Positions 25,640-36,799 of a stretch of 64,000 nt of DNA are shown one piece after another. The notes under the pieces are model-generated. The model saw nothing but the letters and a program-made list of their open reading frames with translations, was not told where the DNA came from and did not search any database. Location of the stretch: positions 1,453,031-1,517,030 of the forward strand of contig CM032805.1 of assembly GCA_019155185.1 (NCBI GenBank), given 5' to 3'. The position numbers were made by a program, and so were the translations under genes. Position 1 is the first letter of the stretch, and every line of letters begins with the position of its first letter. The stretch comes from Beaufortia kweichowensis. Taxonomy: Eukaryota > Chordata > Actinopteri > Cypriniformes > Gastromyzontidae.

Positions 25640-26317
25640 GCTTGCTTTCCTCAACGTACTAGTGTGTGATGCTGATGGTGCTTTTGCTGTCAGTTTTACC
25701 CGGACATTTTCTAACCATGATCTAATTTGGAAGAGCCCCTCACCGGTGGCGCAAAATGATGCTTAAGACGCATAAATTAGGTCATAGACTGGAGGGGGTC
25801 TCCATTGTCCCTCTCTGACAGCGCGCACTGGCGCTTATGACTCTCCGAGTGCTCTCAAAGTTGGAAAAAGTATGGAATTCCCTATTGACGCAGTCCCTTA
25901 AACAAGAGGAGAGGAAGAGAGAGAGAGGCAGAAAAGTAGCGTGGAAACAAGCTGACAACATAGTTTAAAGACAACGCGCGCGTGTTTGATGGAATACAAA
26001 CCAAGAATAAATATGGCAATAGATGCCAAGCGTAATAGGAGCCTAACGACATTTTTCTCAATTATCTTTCCGAGATGTCAATGACTATTGTTTGCTAGTC
26101 CAGGGAGTCGCTCCGCCCCTCATGTTTGTCGTAAATCTGGCGCCTGGCTACAATAAACCTGAGATAAGAGTGGCCAGGGCTCGCCTCCTTCTCCAAGGCG
26201 ATCAATCGGATCTCAGGCGTACTACAAGCACTCTCTTACGTCGACGTCCACGAGAACAGAGTTGATACAACAACACGGCTGAGCTCCGGCGCCAAACATC
26301 CAGCCGCTTTCTGAACC
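25640..26317 (+). promoter_or_regulatory. nkx2.4b: nkx2.4 proximal promoter and 5' UTR
   Basis: The last roughly 650 bases before the nkx2.4 start become CpG-rich and complex, unlike the AT-rich flank. Visible words are a GA-rich purine tract at 25908-25936, an NF-Y/CAAT-like caataaacc and a gagataaga GATA-type core near 26150-26167. The transcription start cannot be placed. Confidence 0.4.
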
Positions 26318-26693
26318 ATGTCGCTGAGCCCAAAGCACACGACACCTTTCTCAGTGACAGATATTTTGAGCCCAATCGAGGAGACTTACAAGAAGTTCAG
26401 TGGCATGGAGAGCACCGGCAACCTCACGTCCCCACTGGGAGCGTACCGGCAACCTCAGGTGTCCCAGACTGGCATGCAGCAGCACTCCATGGGCCACAAC
26501 GCCACGGTGGCGACCACCTACCACATGCCGCACTCCGTTTCTCAGTTTTCGCACAGTGCGATGGGGGGTTACTGCAATGGCAGCATTGCCAACATGGGGG
26601 ACCTGCCCTCTTACCAAGAAACTATGAGAAACAGCGCGGCGGCGGCTGCAACAGGGTGGTACGGCGCTAATCCTGACCCCAGATACTCAACAA
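26318..26693 (+). CDS. nkx2.4b: nkx2.4 coding exon 1
   Basis: It encodes residues 1-125 and one base of codon 126, ending before gtaagt. Start context is gaaccATGt. Confidence 0.94.
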
Positions 26694-27606
26694 GTAAGTT
26701 GACCATGCGTTATTGTAATATTTTATATTTTTGCGTCTTTTACGCACGAAAACCGATTTCTTCTATCTTGCCTTTAAACGTGCATATTCCTCATTATTAC
26801 TGTTGTTAGTGCTGATTCTCTTGCTCATGTCAGTATATTTTAAAACTGAATATTTTAGTCTCATTTGTGCACGCGTAAAAGCGTTACATGAATCCACCTG
26901 CTTCACACTGCTGCTTATTGAATGTATGAACAGTCTGTATGCATATTTTGAAGTTTCTAGATTCATGGGACCTTCCACAGGTATGAACATGACAGGAATG
27001 GGCACGCTGACAGGCATGGCCGACACCACCAAATCCATCCCTCCCCTGCACGCGGCTCCGAGGAGGAAACGACGGGTGCTCTTCTCTCAGGCGCAAGTCT
27101 ACGAGCTGGAAAGGAGATTTAAGCAGCAGAAATACCTTTCGGCGCCGGAGAGGGAACACCTGGCCAGCATGATCCATCTAACCCCGACGCAGGTCAAGAT
27201 CTGGTTTCAGAATCACCGTTACAAGATGAAACGACAGGCCAAGGACAAAGCATCCCAGCAGCTTCAACAGGAGGGCAACCTGTGTCAACAGCAGCAGTCG
27301 CCGAGGAGGGTGGCCGTGCCTGTGTTGGTGAAGGATGGCAAGCCTTGCCAAAACGGCTCCAACACACCGACGCCGAACCAGCAGCAGATGCAGCAGCAGA
27401 ACGGTACCGGTGTCGTGCTTCCTACCTCGAGCAACTCCATGAACCAGCACCAAAACCAGCTGGTTCAGGCCCAAGACCTGGAGGAGATGTCCCCCAGTCC
27501 CCCGTCGCTCCACTCGCAGATGAACAGCATGGGCCAGATGGACACCACTGTAGATTACACGAATAACATGGTCACTTCAAATCTGCTTTATGGAAGAACG
27601 TGGTAA
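26318..27606 (+). CDS. nkx2.4b: Homeobox transcription factor Nkx2.4 (two exons, complete)
   Basis: Joining 26318-26693 to 26954-27606 gives an intact 342-residue protein. Seen in order: N-terminal MSLSPKHTTPFSVTDILSPIE with the TN motif; a Gly/Ser/Met-rich segment; an NK2 homeodomain at about 162-221 with recognition helix QVKIWFQNHRYKMKR; a Gln-rich stretch; the NK2-specific domain SPRRVAVPVLVKDGKPC near 241-257; a further Gln/Asn-rich region; and the end NMVTSNLLYGRTW, shared by the Nkx2.1/Nkx2.4 subfamily. Members are nuclear activators of hypothalamic, thyroid and forebrain programmes. Position beside nkx2.2 in the NKX2-4/NKX2-2 order favours Nkx2.4 over Nkx2.1, whose neighbours are pax9 and nkx2.9. 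The b-paralogue (older name nk2.1a) is a guess from memory. Confidence 0.95.
26954..27606 (+). CDS. nkx2.4b: nkx2.4 coding exon 2
   Basis: I place the acceptor at ttttgaag, ending at 26953. This restores the family sequence ISRFMGPS across the junction. The alternative AG at 26959-26960 would break the frame. The intron is only 260 bp and its 3' part happens to be open in the exon 2 frame. Confidence 0.92.
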
Positions 27607-28215
27607 AACCAAACGCTGTTCTTTCATCCTTGTTGTTTTTTACGCAAACTTTACAATCTCGTCTGTATTTTACGCACGGGGACTTGCTTTGCGCATCGTG
27701 CGTCCGCGGGAAGACTTTAAAGCGGGTGATCAGATCCAAGGACGATTTGGGAGAAATGTGCCACTTTTTTCCTGGGCACGATTTTCTACTCATAATGGAC
27801 CAGATAAGAACACTTTTTAGCCTCATGCTGTATGTTTTGGACTTCCCTTTGTTGCTCTAGTAGAAGCTTGTCTGAAACTTGCTGCTCCAGAACTGTGATA
27901 ATGGCACGACACGGGAAGCAAGGTTTCAGGATTCAGGTATGAACTTCTAGCAAGAAACGAGAAAGTCAATAAATGCCTGGACACCACGTGAAACCATGCT
28001 GTAAACTAATGTATTCATTTAGACAAATGAAAAGTAGGGATTGTATATTTGGCTAACTCCTAAGTTTCTGTTGTAATATAAATGTTTGAGTCTTTTGTTT
28101 GCTCGTTTATTCTATTTTTTGTTCTTTTTTATAAGTTAAAACCGACACAAATACGATGGCTGCTGTATATGTTTTAAACCAATTGAACCATAAACAATAA
28201 ATCCATTAAACTGCA
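27607..28215 (+). other. nkx2.4b: nkx2.4 3' UTR with two poly(A) signals
   Basis: AATAAA occurs at 27968-27973 and again at 28197-28202. Either could end the transcript. The first ~270 bases after the stop are complex and CpG-containing, in contrast to the AT-rich DNA beyond 28215. Confidence 0.5.
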
Positions 28216-28532
28216 CGCCAGTGCTGGGGAATTAATTTGTGTACAGTAATCTCTGTATATTTTTACCATACTGAAAAAAGTCAAATAATAGAAATTTGAG
28301 GATGTTGGAAAAACTTTGTACAGTGGTTGCTTTTGAAAGAAAGACAAATATGTAAACTTTCAATGAACAGAATCCCTAATACAATTTAAAGTTTGTCCTT
28401 TAACTGTTTTAAAAACTTTAAATATTAAAACCTATGTTGGTCTATTATTTATCTAAAATTAATTCAGATTTAGCCATCTCCACTGAATTAAACTTTTAGA
28501 TTTTAGATAAAACAACAACATCAACAAAAGAA

Positions 28533-28534
<2 letters not shown>

Positions 28535-28570
<36 letters not shown>

Positions 28571-28690
28571 GTAGTATTTGCAGCAACAATAATAATAAAA
28601 CAACAACAATAATAAACACAAAAATAATAACAACTGCATCAATAACAACAACAACAATAATAATAAATACTAATAAAAAATAATAATAGT
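28535..28690. repeat. (AAT)n/(AAC)n trinucleotide-rich tract
   Basis: A pure (AAT)n core at about 28537-28567 is followed by mixed AAT/AAC/ACA triplets to about 28690. Confidence 0.9.
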
Positions 28691-30420
28691 CCTAATTATA
28701 TATTTAATTTCCGCAGAAATAAATTATGTAACAATATGCAAATTTTTAGAGAGTTTACATCTCATGCTATTTAAAATAAATGATAAATATGATCATATCA
28801 GAATCCCACATTAAGTTGTCGTATAATATTTCCATCTACTTAGTAATGAAAGTGCATGAAAAAAGGCATTTGTAAAATGAAATATTAAAAAAAGTTTTCT
28901 ACTATATACATTTACTTTTTTGTAATAAGCGATATGCGATTTAACAGGTTTGTTTTTCCTCATCGTAACTGCGTCTTTAAAATGCATTTACTGCAGAGTC
29001 CAATAATACTGTATCTCTGCAGTAAAAAGCTAAATTATTATATAAAAAAATATTCATTTATTAATTCGCACCTGTATATTCAAAACAAATTTTGCGCTTT
29101 AAGCGAGTACACACATTCTGTGGCTATTTCACAGTTGTCGACATTAATGCGAACAAAAACGCACATAAAATGATTTGAAACCTTTATGAATATATGGAAA
29201 ATAAAAATACACCTAAGAACTAGAGGTCGCTTGCAGCTTTTGTCTGTTTTTATGGAAAATAGAGTCATTCAGTGACAAATCTTGAAATTTAACAAAATGC
29301 GACCTTGTACTTTTTAAATTCGATTTATTTATATATTTCGATTATTATTTTACATGTTGGTTACAATGCACCAGCTTCCTTTGCATCAACTATTCAGCAG
29401 AGTCACAATAAAGCATCTGAACCCAGTTCACATCAACTCAAACCAGACTGTTTGACGATTAAGCAAAACGTGTAAGAAAGGAAAGTTACGGAAAACCACC
29501 ATCAAAACATCAGAGCTATTTTTCATGAGAAAAGTGTCTGATTCAAATAAAACCTCACCGCTTTACAGCAAAAGAAAAAAAAGTGAATTAAGGATTAATT
29601 CGTTTTTAGCATCCAAACTCACTATAAGTTAAATAAAGGTGTTCACATGGATATTTGAAAAATATTTGGTGGTTATTATAAAATGTCTATGGACTGGGCT
29701 TTTTAAAACCTGTGACTGTCTGATTATGATAGGATTTCACTTGGTTTGTGGAAGATTGAATGTGTCACAATAATATGGTGTCAGAGACAGAATTGTAATT
29801 ATTTATGATGGTCTATCTTCATCTCACATCTGACAGTGTTTAGTGTTTAGTAATAAGGTCTGCTTACTGTTACTGTCACCATGACATCAAAAAGAGCATG
29901 CTGTGCACATTGTGCTAACATCAAAACAGAATTAAGTATATACTTCAAAGTTTTATTACAAAACATTTTTCAGCTACTTTAGCAGGTTTTACAAATAATA
30001 ACTTTTGTGGAAATTAAAACAGTAAAATATTTCATTCTTTTAAACAGTACTACATATATATGTTATATAAAACAATTAAATAACAACTTTAATATATTTA
30101 ACACCTATTTTCTGTTAATTATACCAATTGTGTGGCTAAATTCTGAAAAGAAAAGAAAAAAGCAAAAAGAAAAAGCAAATAAAAGATTCATAAAATAAAT
30201 AAATAAGAATAAATAAAATAACTTTTTAGAATAATATTTTCAATAGCATAATATACCGACTAACAACAAAACTAAACAAGTGCATGTATCAATGTGTTGA
30301 ATCTGAACATAATTTAAAATGTTTATTTTTAATATCCTGTTTATTACAACACAGATGACAAAAGCTTATTGAAAGTCCAAAAATATGCTTTCCAACATCT
30401 ATTCATCATGAGCAAAACAC
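28691..30420. other. Intergenic, no gene seen
   Basis: AT-rich 3' flank of nkx2.4. No coding exon or RNA gene. A short (GAAAA)-like A-rich run lies near 30145-30200. Confidence 0.35.
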
Positions 30421-30770
30421 AACCCAGAGAGTCAAAGAGATGTGAGACGTGTTTCCTTCAATCCTGCTACAGGTTTTTGGGGAGCTCCATTCTTCACCAC
30501 TAATTGCAGGATCTTAACAAATTCTTACCGCTGAGTAATTTAAATCCGGCCCGGGGGCCTTGTCTGTATTTTCCCCCGCCATTATTCTACTTAATATGTC
30601 AGAACGTCTGATCGTGGAGAAACCTTTTCAAGTTCTATTGATGTGTCTTTCAATTGACCGTGGTGACCTAGCAACCTGGACGGCACTAATTGGCACAGGC
30701 GGCTTGACGTCAGAATTACAGTTTTTGTGGGAATAAATTTGACAGTTTGCAAAAATGAGTTTGGGTCTAT
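30420..30770. promoter_or_regulatory. Candidate conserved enhancer, 3' of nkx2.4
   Basis: Dense, non-repetitive sequence with closely spaced homeodomain cores (caccactaattgcagg, gagtaatttaaat, gcactaattggcac), a tcaattgacc core and a CRE-like tgacgtca at 30705-30712. This clustering without coding potential is typical of developmental enhancers. Conservation was not tested. Confidence 0.4.
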
Positions 30771-31234
30771 AATGTAGGTCGTGTAATGATGCATTGGCAC
30801 AGGTGCTGAATTAAAAAAAATCTCAGATTTAATTTGATAAGTTGCATTGTATAGTCTCTCTCTGTTATGCTCTCAAACTTTCTAAATATGTACATGCAAA
30901 AAAATCAATGAAAGTGTTTATTATACATGCACACATTTTTCTTGCTCTTAAAATAATGGAGCACTCGTCCAACATTGTATTTGAACACGTGTGTCACCCC
31001 ACCCCCCAACACAACACACACTTGTGTCTCTGTTGTTTCCAAAGAAACTCTTTCGCACGTACAGGTGCTTTGTGAATAGTTTCTCATTGCACGAGAAAAT
31101 CAATGAATTAACTAGCAGTTTAATTTAATATTTTTGCTTTATACCACAATTGTTTTTTTTATGAAATCAATGCAACTTATTCTTTTCCTTAGGCCAGAAA
31201 TACAACTAAAGCTACTTGTCTACCAAATATCCAC

Positions 31235-31735
31235 CTTACCATGAAAAATAAAGTCTTTCTCAAAGGTTTTATCATACTGATAGTTCAGTTGTCAATATTT
31301 GCTGGTTTAAATCCTCATGTGAGGTCTCTCTCAAAGTTTTTAAAGCATTTGTTTATGATTAAATCATGATTTTTCATAGTCAGGTAAAGTGATTTTTTTT
31401 AGGATTGTCACATTAGTCCATATTTCTCAGAAATGAACACATGATAATTAAAATAAAATAACTATTTTATGTTCATTAAAGAGTCATCTCTTCTTCATTT
31501 CTTGAGTATTATTGCTTCTGGTTTGTGTATTTTATTTGACAGAAATGTTCCCTTTTTGTCCCATCCACAACATGTTCACTTCCAGTTTTAAAATAGATAA
31601 CTTGTTTGATATTTTTCTAATGTCTGGACTCTATCAACAGGGCTTTAGTAAAATATAAACACATAAATTGCTAATAAATACATTCTATGACAATTTATGT
31701 TTCAGGTTTTGACTGAAAATGTCACATCCACAAAG
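31235..31735. repeat. Dispersed ~0.5-kb repeat, copy A
   Basis: It matches 46975-47380 in the same orientation over its length. Shared words include atactgatagttcag, aaatcctcatgtgaggtctc, aagcatttgtttatg, aataactattttatgttc, attattgcttctggtttgtg and gggctttagtaaaa. Copy A has an extra ~60-bp segment near 31370-31430. No coding potential. Confidence 0.85.
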
Positions 31736-32147
31736 CTGGAACTGGCCATATAACAGCGCGGCGTAACATGCGTCACTGTGTTATCATATAGGTAAAAAGC
31801 TTTATAGTATCAAAGCAGACTCCGTCCTAGAAATGCAAACGCTCCTAATTTGGACCATTTGAAACCGGGGGAAAATAGCGGGCAAATAGACGTGCTTCAA
31901 CACAATGAACAAATATTTCGAGCAGGTCAAAGGACTCCGAAAGCAATTCTCTATAATGGCTTTCCATAAAATTAAACAAATGACAGTGCATTTTACCCAT
32001 GCCTTTGTAGAGAAGTATAGAACGGATACATACACACACACTTATGCACACAGAGAGAAAAATCGTACCATTCTTGGTCTTGGACTGTTTAATTCTGTTG
32101 CGCACTATGAATAACATTGTGTAGGAAATACAGCCCTTATTTCAGTA

Positions 32148-32150
<3 letters not shown>

Positions 32151-32182
<32 letters not shown>
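32151..32182. repeat. (GA)n microsatellite
   Basis: About 16 GA units. Confidence 0.95.
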
Positions 32183-32184
<2 letters not shown>

Positions 32185-32185
<1 letters not shown>

Positions 32186-32640
32186 GGATCCCTTATTATC
32201 GAATCATGTCACATTCCTCCCAATGCCTGTCTCTGCTTCCCGGGCCGGTCAGTAATCCCTCTTCCAAGTTCCCTATGCATCTTATTCACGCTGCTTATAA
32301 GTTGTTAAAGAAACTGTTTTCAATCGGCACTAATAACTACTGACCTCCAGTGACACAGAGCCACAATAGCCTTGTGCGGTCCAACCAAAGAAGCTGATTA
32401 GAACTTCAAGAGGTCTAAGCAAGAATCAATGGCCGGTCTGTCTCTAGCTGCCTGTCCCAGCGTCACTGTCATTACGCCTCTATGCCATTAGTTATGCCTC
32501 ATTACTTTACGCAAACAGCACTCGAGAGAAATTTAGATATCTAATATACGGGATATTATACACCTTATTGGAACGGGATGGTTTGAAGGTTTGGGATGAG
32601 GGCGTGGAGATCAAAAGCGAACGAAGAAACGCCATTCAGT
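32185..32640. promoter_or_regulatory. Candidate conserved non-coding block
   Basis: High-complexity sequence without repeats or exons. It includes ggtcagtaatccctcttcc, a TAATCC-type paired-class core, gccattagttatgcctcatt and caataactactgacctccag-like words. The enhancer role is inferred. Confidence 0.35.
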
Positions 32641-32642
32641 TG

Positions 32643-32875
32643 ATGGAAAGTTTACCCCAAAACTAAAAACTGTGTCATTGTTTATTAAACAGTATGCGAC
32701 TCTTTGTTCTGCAAAACGCAAAAGAAGATATTTTGAGAACTGTCTCTTCAGTCAATGGGGTTTCTTCAAAATATCTTCTTTTGTTTTCTGCAGAACAAAG
32801 AAACTCAGGTTTGAAATGACATAAGGGTGAATATACAGAATTTTCTTTTGTTTGGGTGAACTATCCTTTTAATCA
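32643..32875. repeat. Palindromic cyprinid MITE-like repeat, copy 2
   Basis: Its centre shows gttctgcaaaacgcaaaaga and agatattttgaga facing tcaaaatatcttcttttgtt and ttctgcagaac, a clear foldback. It ends gggtgaactatccttttaat. Confidence 0.8.
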
Positions 32876-32879
32876 ATGG

Positions 32880-33500
32880 AAATCACCACTTCATTTCCAA
32901 CAGGTCTGTTACTCACCCCAGAGCATCATCTATTCATTACTCCTCATCGTTTGCCATGTGAAAATATGCGTTTTGGATATAGCCGCTATATGACGAACGG
33001 CTAATGAAATGTTTCAGCCGTCAGTCTGCGTGTGATCTTTCTTTAGCACGAGCTTTGAATGAGACAATTGTGAAAATTTGTATGCCTTGATGAAAATGCT
33101 TCAGATGACAATGGGATTCTCGAGAGCGGCGAGTATCTGATTTGTATTCGGCTCCTAAAATTCAAATCAGGGTTGAATGGGCCACATTGTGAAGTGTTGA
33201 AGTATTCTAGGTCCCAGCAAGACTCTTACAATGCTACACTTTCTAACTAGCGCACAGCTTCTTCCCAATCCACAGTTGCCAAGGCGATGGCCAGCTGCGA
33301 GACCGGGCCTTGTTTGTTTATAAGGGCAGGGGTGGATGGTGGTTCAAATGGAGGCAGGCAATAGCTGGAATTGTTTGTGTGAAACCACTTCAAAAGTGTG
33401 AGAGGAAGGATTGATATTGCATATGTTTATGTCCTGCTCCGCTATAGCGGGTAACATGGCTGGACGGACGGAGCCTTTGACATGACCCGAGACACATAGA
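32880..33500. promoter_or_regulatory. Candidate conserved non-coding block
   Basis: Non-repetitive, moderately GC-rich DNA with compact motif-like stretches such as cacagttgccaaggcgatgg (RFX-like at about 33271-33290) and ccttgtttgtttataagg (forkhead-like at about 33308-33325). The regulatory role is inference. Confidence 0.35.
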
Positions 33501-33774
33501 CTCTTACAACATACATACATTGATTGATCTGTATTTTTGGTATTTTCTCAAACATACACCACTAATGCAATTCATACCGAGTTTTTAGAATTAATTGAAT
33601 TAAAATTGTAATTTTTTGAATAGACGTATTTAAAATATGTTTTTAATACATCACAACTTCTATCTCTGTGGTATAACCAACATGCAGAAAGCAAAGACCA
33701 TAACTGAAACTGATAGAATTTCACAGAGAGACCAGTGTCGGGTGTTATGAATTACTGAACAATTTTTTTAAGTT

Positions 33775-33935
33775 TAAGTGTTCCTGTAGCACAGTTACTG
33801 GTGCATTGCAACTAGAAACACAAAGGTTGTGGGTTTGATTCAAGGGAACACAGAAACTCATTAAAAAAAGAACTGCATGGCTTGAATGCACTGAAGTTGC
33901 TTTGAATAAAAGTGTCTGCCAAATGCAAACATGTT
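33775..33935 (+). repeat. tRNA-derived SINE (V-SINE-like), copy 3
   Basis: The tRNA-like head has B-box-like gggtttgattcaa at about 33831-33843. The tail reads gttgctttgaataaaagtgt and ctgccaaatgc. Confidence 0.75.
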
Positions 33936-34030
33936 AATATAAGTACTGTAATTAAATTACTTCCCCTGAAAAGTAAAGGATTACTTTACAATTTTAAGTA
34001 ATTGAATTACAATTACATGTACTTTACATA
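33935..34030. repeat. Dispersed 'taattac' palindromic repeat, copy 2
   Basis: It holds actgtaattaaattacttc ... gtaattgaattacaattaca, related to 17285-17435. A further diverged piece lies near 34430-34530. Confidence 0.5.
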
Positions 34031-34616
34031 CTGTACATATTTAATTCGAGTTTGCATTAAATTAGTTATTTATTAGTTATTTAGGTTGAAGTGTTTAATT
34101 TCTAGAGGCTGATAAAGATTTCAACCTGTTAACTGTCGCTTCAGGTTATTTAACCATTCACTTTAATATTTCAGAGTTGAATATTTAATCTAATCAAGAC
34201 AAACTATATACTGATGGAAAGGTCTAAGACTCAAGCATAAATGTTAGACACATTTTCAGCTAAAAAATAAATAAATAATGGTAATTTAAATTCCTAAAAC
34301 ATAAAGAAATATATTAAAAAATATATATAAAAATATATTTTATTATATTCAAAAAAATAATAAAATATCTAAAATGTAAAACATTGTATTTCCAAACAAT
34401 ATGTGCAGCGACAGCAGTAATTAGTAAATTAAACAATTACTTTTTAGACAGTGCAGTTTGTGAGCAATTTAAACATATTCTGTAAATACAATGTACTAAT
34501 TACTAATTAATTTCTTTTTAAAGTAACTTAACACCGAAGCGAACCGCGAGACCCTTAGACATGTCACTTAACATGATTGACACACTTTCTATAAATAAAA
34601 TAAAAATGATTAAATA

Positions 34617-34661
34617 GAATAAATAAATAAATAAATAATATAAATAAATAAATAAATAAAT
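34617..34661. repeat. (AAAT)n microsatellite
   Basis: Eleven or so AAAT/AATA units with one interruption. Confidence 0.93.
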
Positions 34662-34679
34662 CAAGTTTTAATGATAATA

Positions 34680-34835
34680 CACTTTTTCAGCATTTGTTAA
34701 TCTTTGTTAATGTCAATACAATTGTTCGTATTAGTTCATTGTGCATTAACAAATAAAACGTTTGATTTTAAATATACAACATCATTGTAAATTTGTTAAT
34801 AATTGACATTAGTTCTTCACCTGTCTTTTAAAAAG
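34680..34835. repeat. Palindromic 'gttaa' dispersed repeat, copy 3
   Basis: It shows cagcatttgttaatctttgt, attagttcattgtgcattaa and taattgacattagttcttca, matching the style of 8240-8495. Confidence 0.55.
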
Positions 34836-35256
34836 AATGTTGTGTACAATCATTCATTGTAGATTTACAGTAAATTAATAATTGCATTATCAATGCAGTC
34901 GTTTGAAATAATATTGCTTAATTTAATAAAGAAGTTACAAAATTGAGCACATTTTAGGCTACGTATAGCAAAACACTGTCATAACGTATTCTTTGCTGTC
35001 TGCACTGGTCCATCTCTCTGGGAACATGGCTAATTCATTTGACAAAACTGTTTATCCGTTTGCACACAGGTTGTGTCCACTAATAAGTTTAATCAAGTTT
35101 AATTACGTCTGACAAATTAAGAGACGGCTGCTTTCTTCATTAAGTGGAGATGAAGCTAAGGATACTGGCACATTTGTTATTGTGCGAAATCCCCTCGTAC
35201 AAACAGAGCAAGACAGGCCTAATATGTAGCGTACACAAGAGCAAAGAGCACTGCGG

Positions 35257-35265
35257 GACCACCCA
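35257..35265 (-). promoter_or_regulatory. Perfect GLI consensus site
   Basis: GACCACCCA is the exact complement of the GLI consensus TGGGTGGTC. Within 130 bp upstream are an NK2-type TTAAGTGG (35140-35147) and a SOX-like TTTGTTATTGT (35173-35183). Confidence 0.5.
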
Positions 35266-36102
35266 CTCTCTTTCCAATTATCATCTTGCCACAACCTGTC
35301 TACTCTTCACCATTCATCAATAGACGCACCACAGCAAAGAGGGCATTACAATTAGATGCCTGTTGTTCCCCTTAATAAATTTCTAGACTGTTGCCTGGAA
35401 TCAATAGCCGGCAGTCCATGTGCCCCGGATGACAAACAGGATTACACCCCAAATCCCACGTTCCGTCCTCTGCTCCTCCTCCTAAGTTACCCATGAGGGC
35501 AAACATTGACAGCCGACTCTCCAGAGGTACGAAATTAAGATTTACCTTTTGGGCTACCGCAGCGGTAACTTTGTGTATGCATTCAACGGTGTACAAACCC
35601 ATATTCTCACAGGTTCTTTCCCTGCTATAACCCGAATGACACGATGCACGCGCCCTGTGTACATTATGCAAATAAAGCCAATTAGGGCAGGAAATGCATG
35701 GGACAAAGGTGCGTTACAGCTGGCTCACAGCAGATGCTGGAGTGTTTGCTTGCCCCGATTTAAGCAGCTGGTCACAGAGGTTAGCTTCGGACACATTCAG
35801 CCACTCGGCAGGGGGGCACCGACTCGCTGAAAGACAAAGTCGAGGTTTTAGCTCACCCCAGAGATCCTGCCTGGAACCTTTTACCGGGGGTGCTGATGAT
35901 CAGGGAAAACAAAGATGATCACTTGTAGCCCGCACAAATCCTCTGTCCTGCAACACTTGATGGTTAATTAGCCGAACTCGGTCAGTTCCCTAGTCATTAG
36001 CCAGCACATTAAACCTGTCCTAATCAGGTCTAATCCTGAATGTGTGCTCGCCATCTTCATCTGCTGCTCTCACAAGAGACAGCCGCTCTCTAGTGGTATT
36101 GA

Positions 36103-36116
36103 TCAAGTGTTAAGTG
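36103..36116 (+). promoter_or_regulatory. Two abutting NK2 binding motifs
   Basis: TCAAGTG is followed directly by TTAAGTG. Both match the NK2-class preference T(C/T)AAGTG. Confidence 0.4.
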
Positions 36117-36784
36117 CCCGGTAAGATGTGTACATCCTAATAATTAGATTCTATGTTAAGAATATGAGGCTTTTGACTGATCAATCCCTGATTTAGTCAT
36201 CACTGGGAGTTCGATTTTCCACAAACAATTTGTAAAGAGATTTCTTGGGGATAATTTCTAAGGAAGAACCAAAGCTGGCTTTGCATTTGTAAACAGACAG
36301 TAGGGTCATCGCGACATCCGTCTGTCCATCCTTTCTCTCAATCCAATTGTCTTCCAGGGTCACGGAGGCCGCAGGTGGGTACGCGCTGGATATGTAATCC
36401 CAACAATATATATATATTATATTGTTATTCGGACATCACCGCTTGGCTTCCTGAGCTCTGCACCAATTACTTTGCTCCTCCAAAAAGGAGCCAGTCGGAA
36501 TTTTCAAAGCGAGCACATTTTATGCTGAGTGCTGCGCCGCACAAAACAGATCAGGTAATTACTGTACTTTCCAAGACTATAAGGCCATACATTAAAATCT
36601 CCAGCAACTTCTCAAGTGACAACTCATCTAATCACAAGGACAATCACTAAGAGCCTGTGCTGTTTACTGATTGCACTAATCAAAAATAGCTTCTTCAAAC
36701 ACCACTAATTGGTAAGTTTATCCACCGAATCACATGGCAGGCATGCAGGGTATACGGTCCTGATTTGCCCAACCCAAATATCCC

Positions 36785-36799
36785 ATTTGCATTAAGTGG
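36785..36799 (+). promoter_or_regulatory. Overlapping POU octamer and NK2 motif
   Basis: The exact octamer ATTTGCAT (36785-36792) shares its last base with TTAAGTGG (36792-36799). Confidence 0.4.

Noticed and set aside
26731..27606. A single 291-codon open frame through the nkx2.4 intron and exon 2
   Set aside because: The first 74 codons are intron that happens to be open. The conserved junction ISRFMGPS requires splicing.
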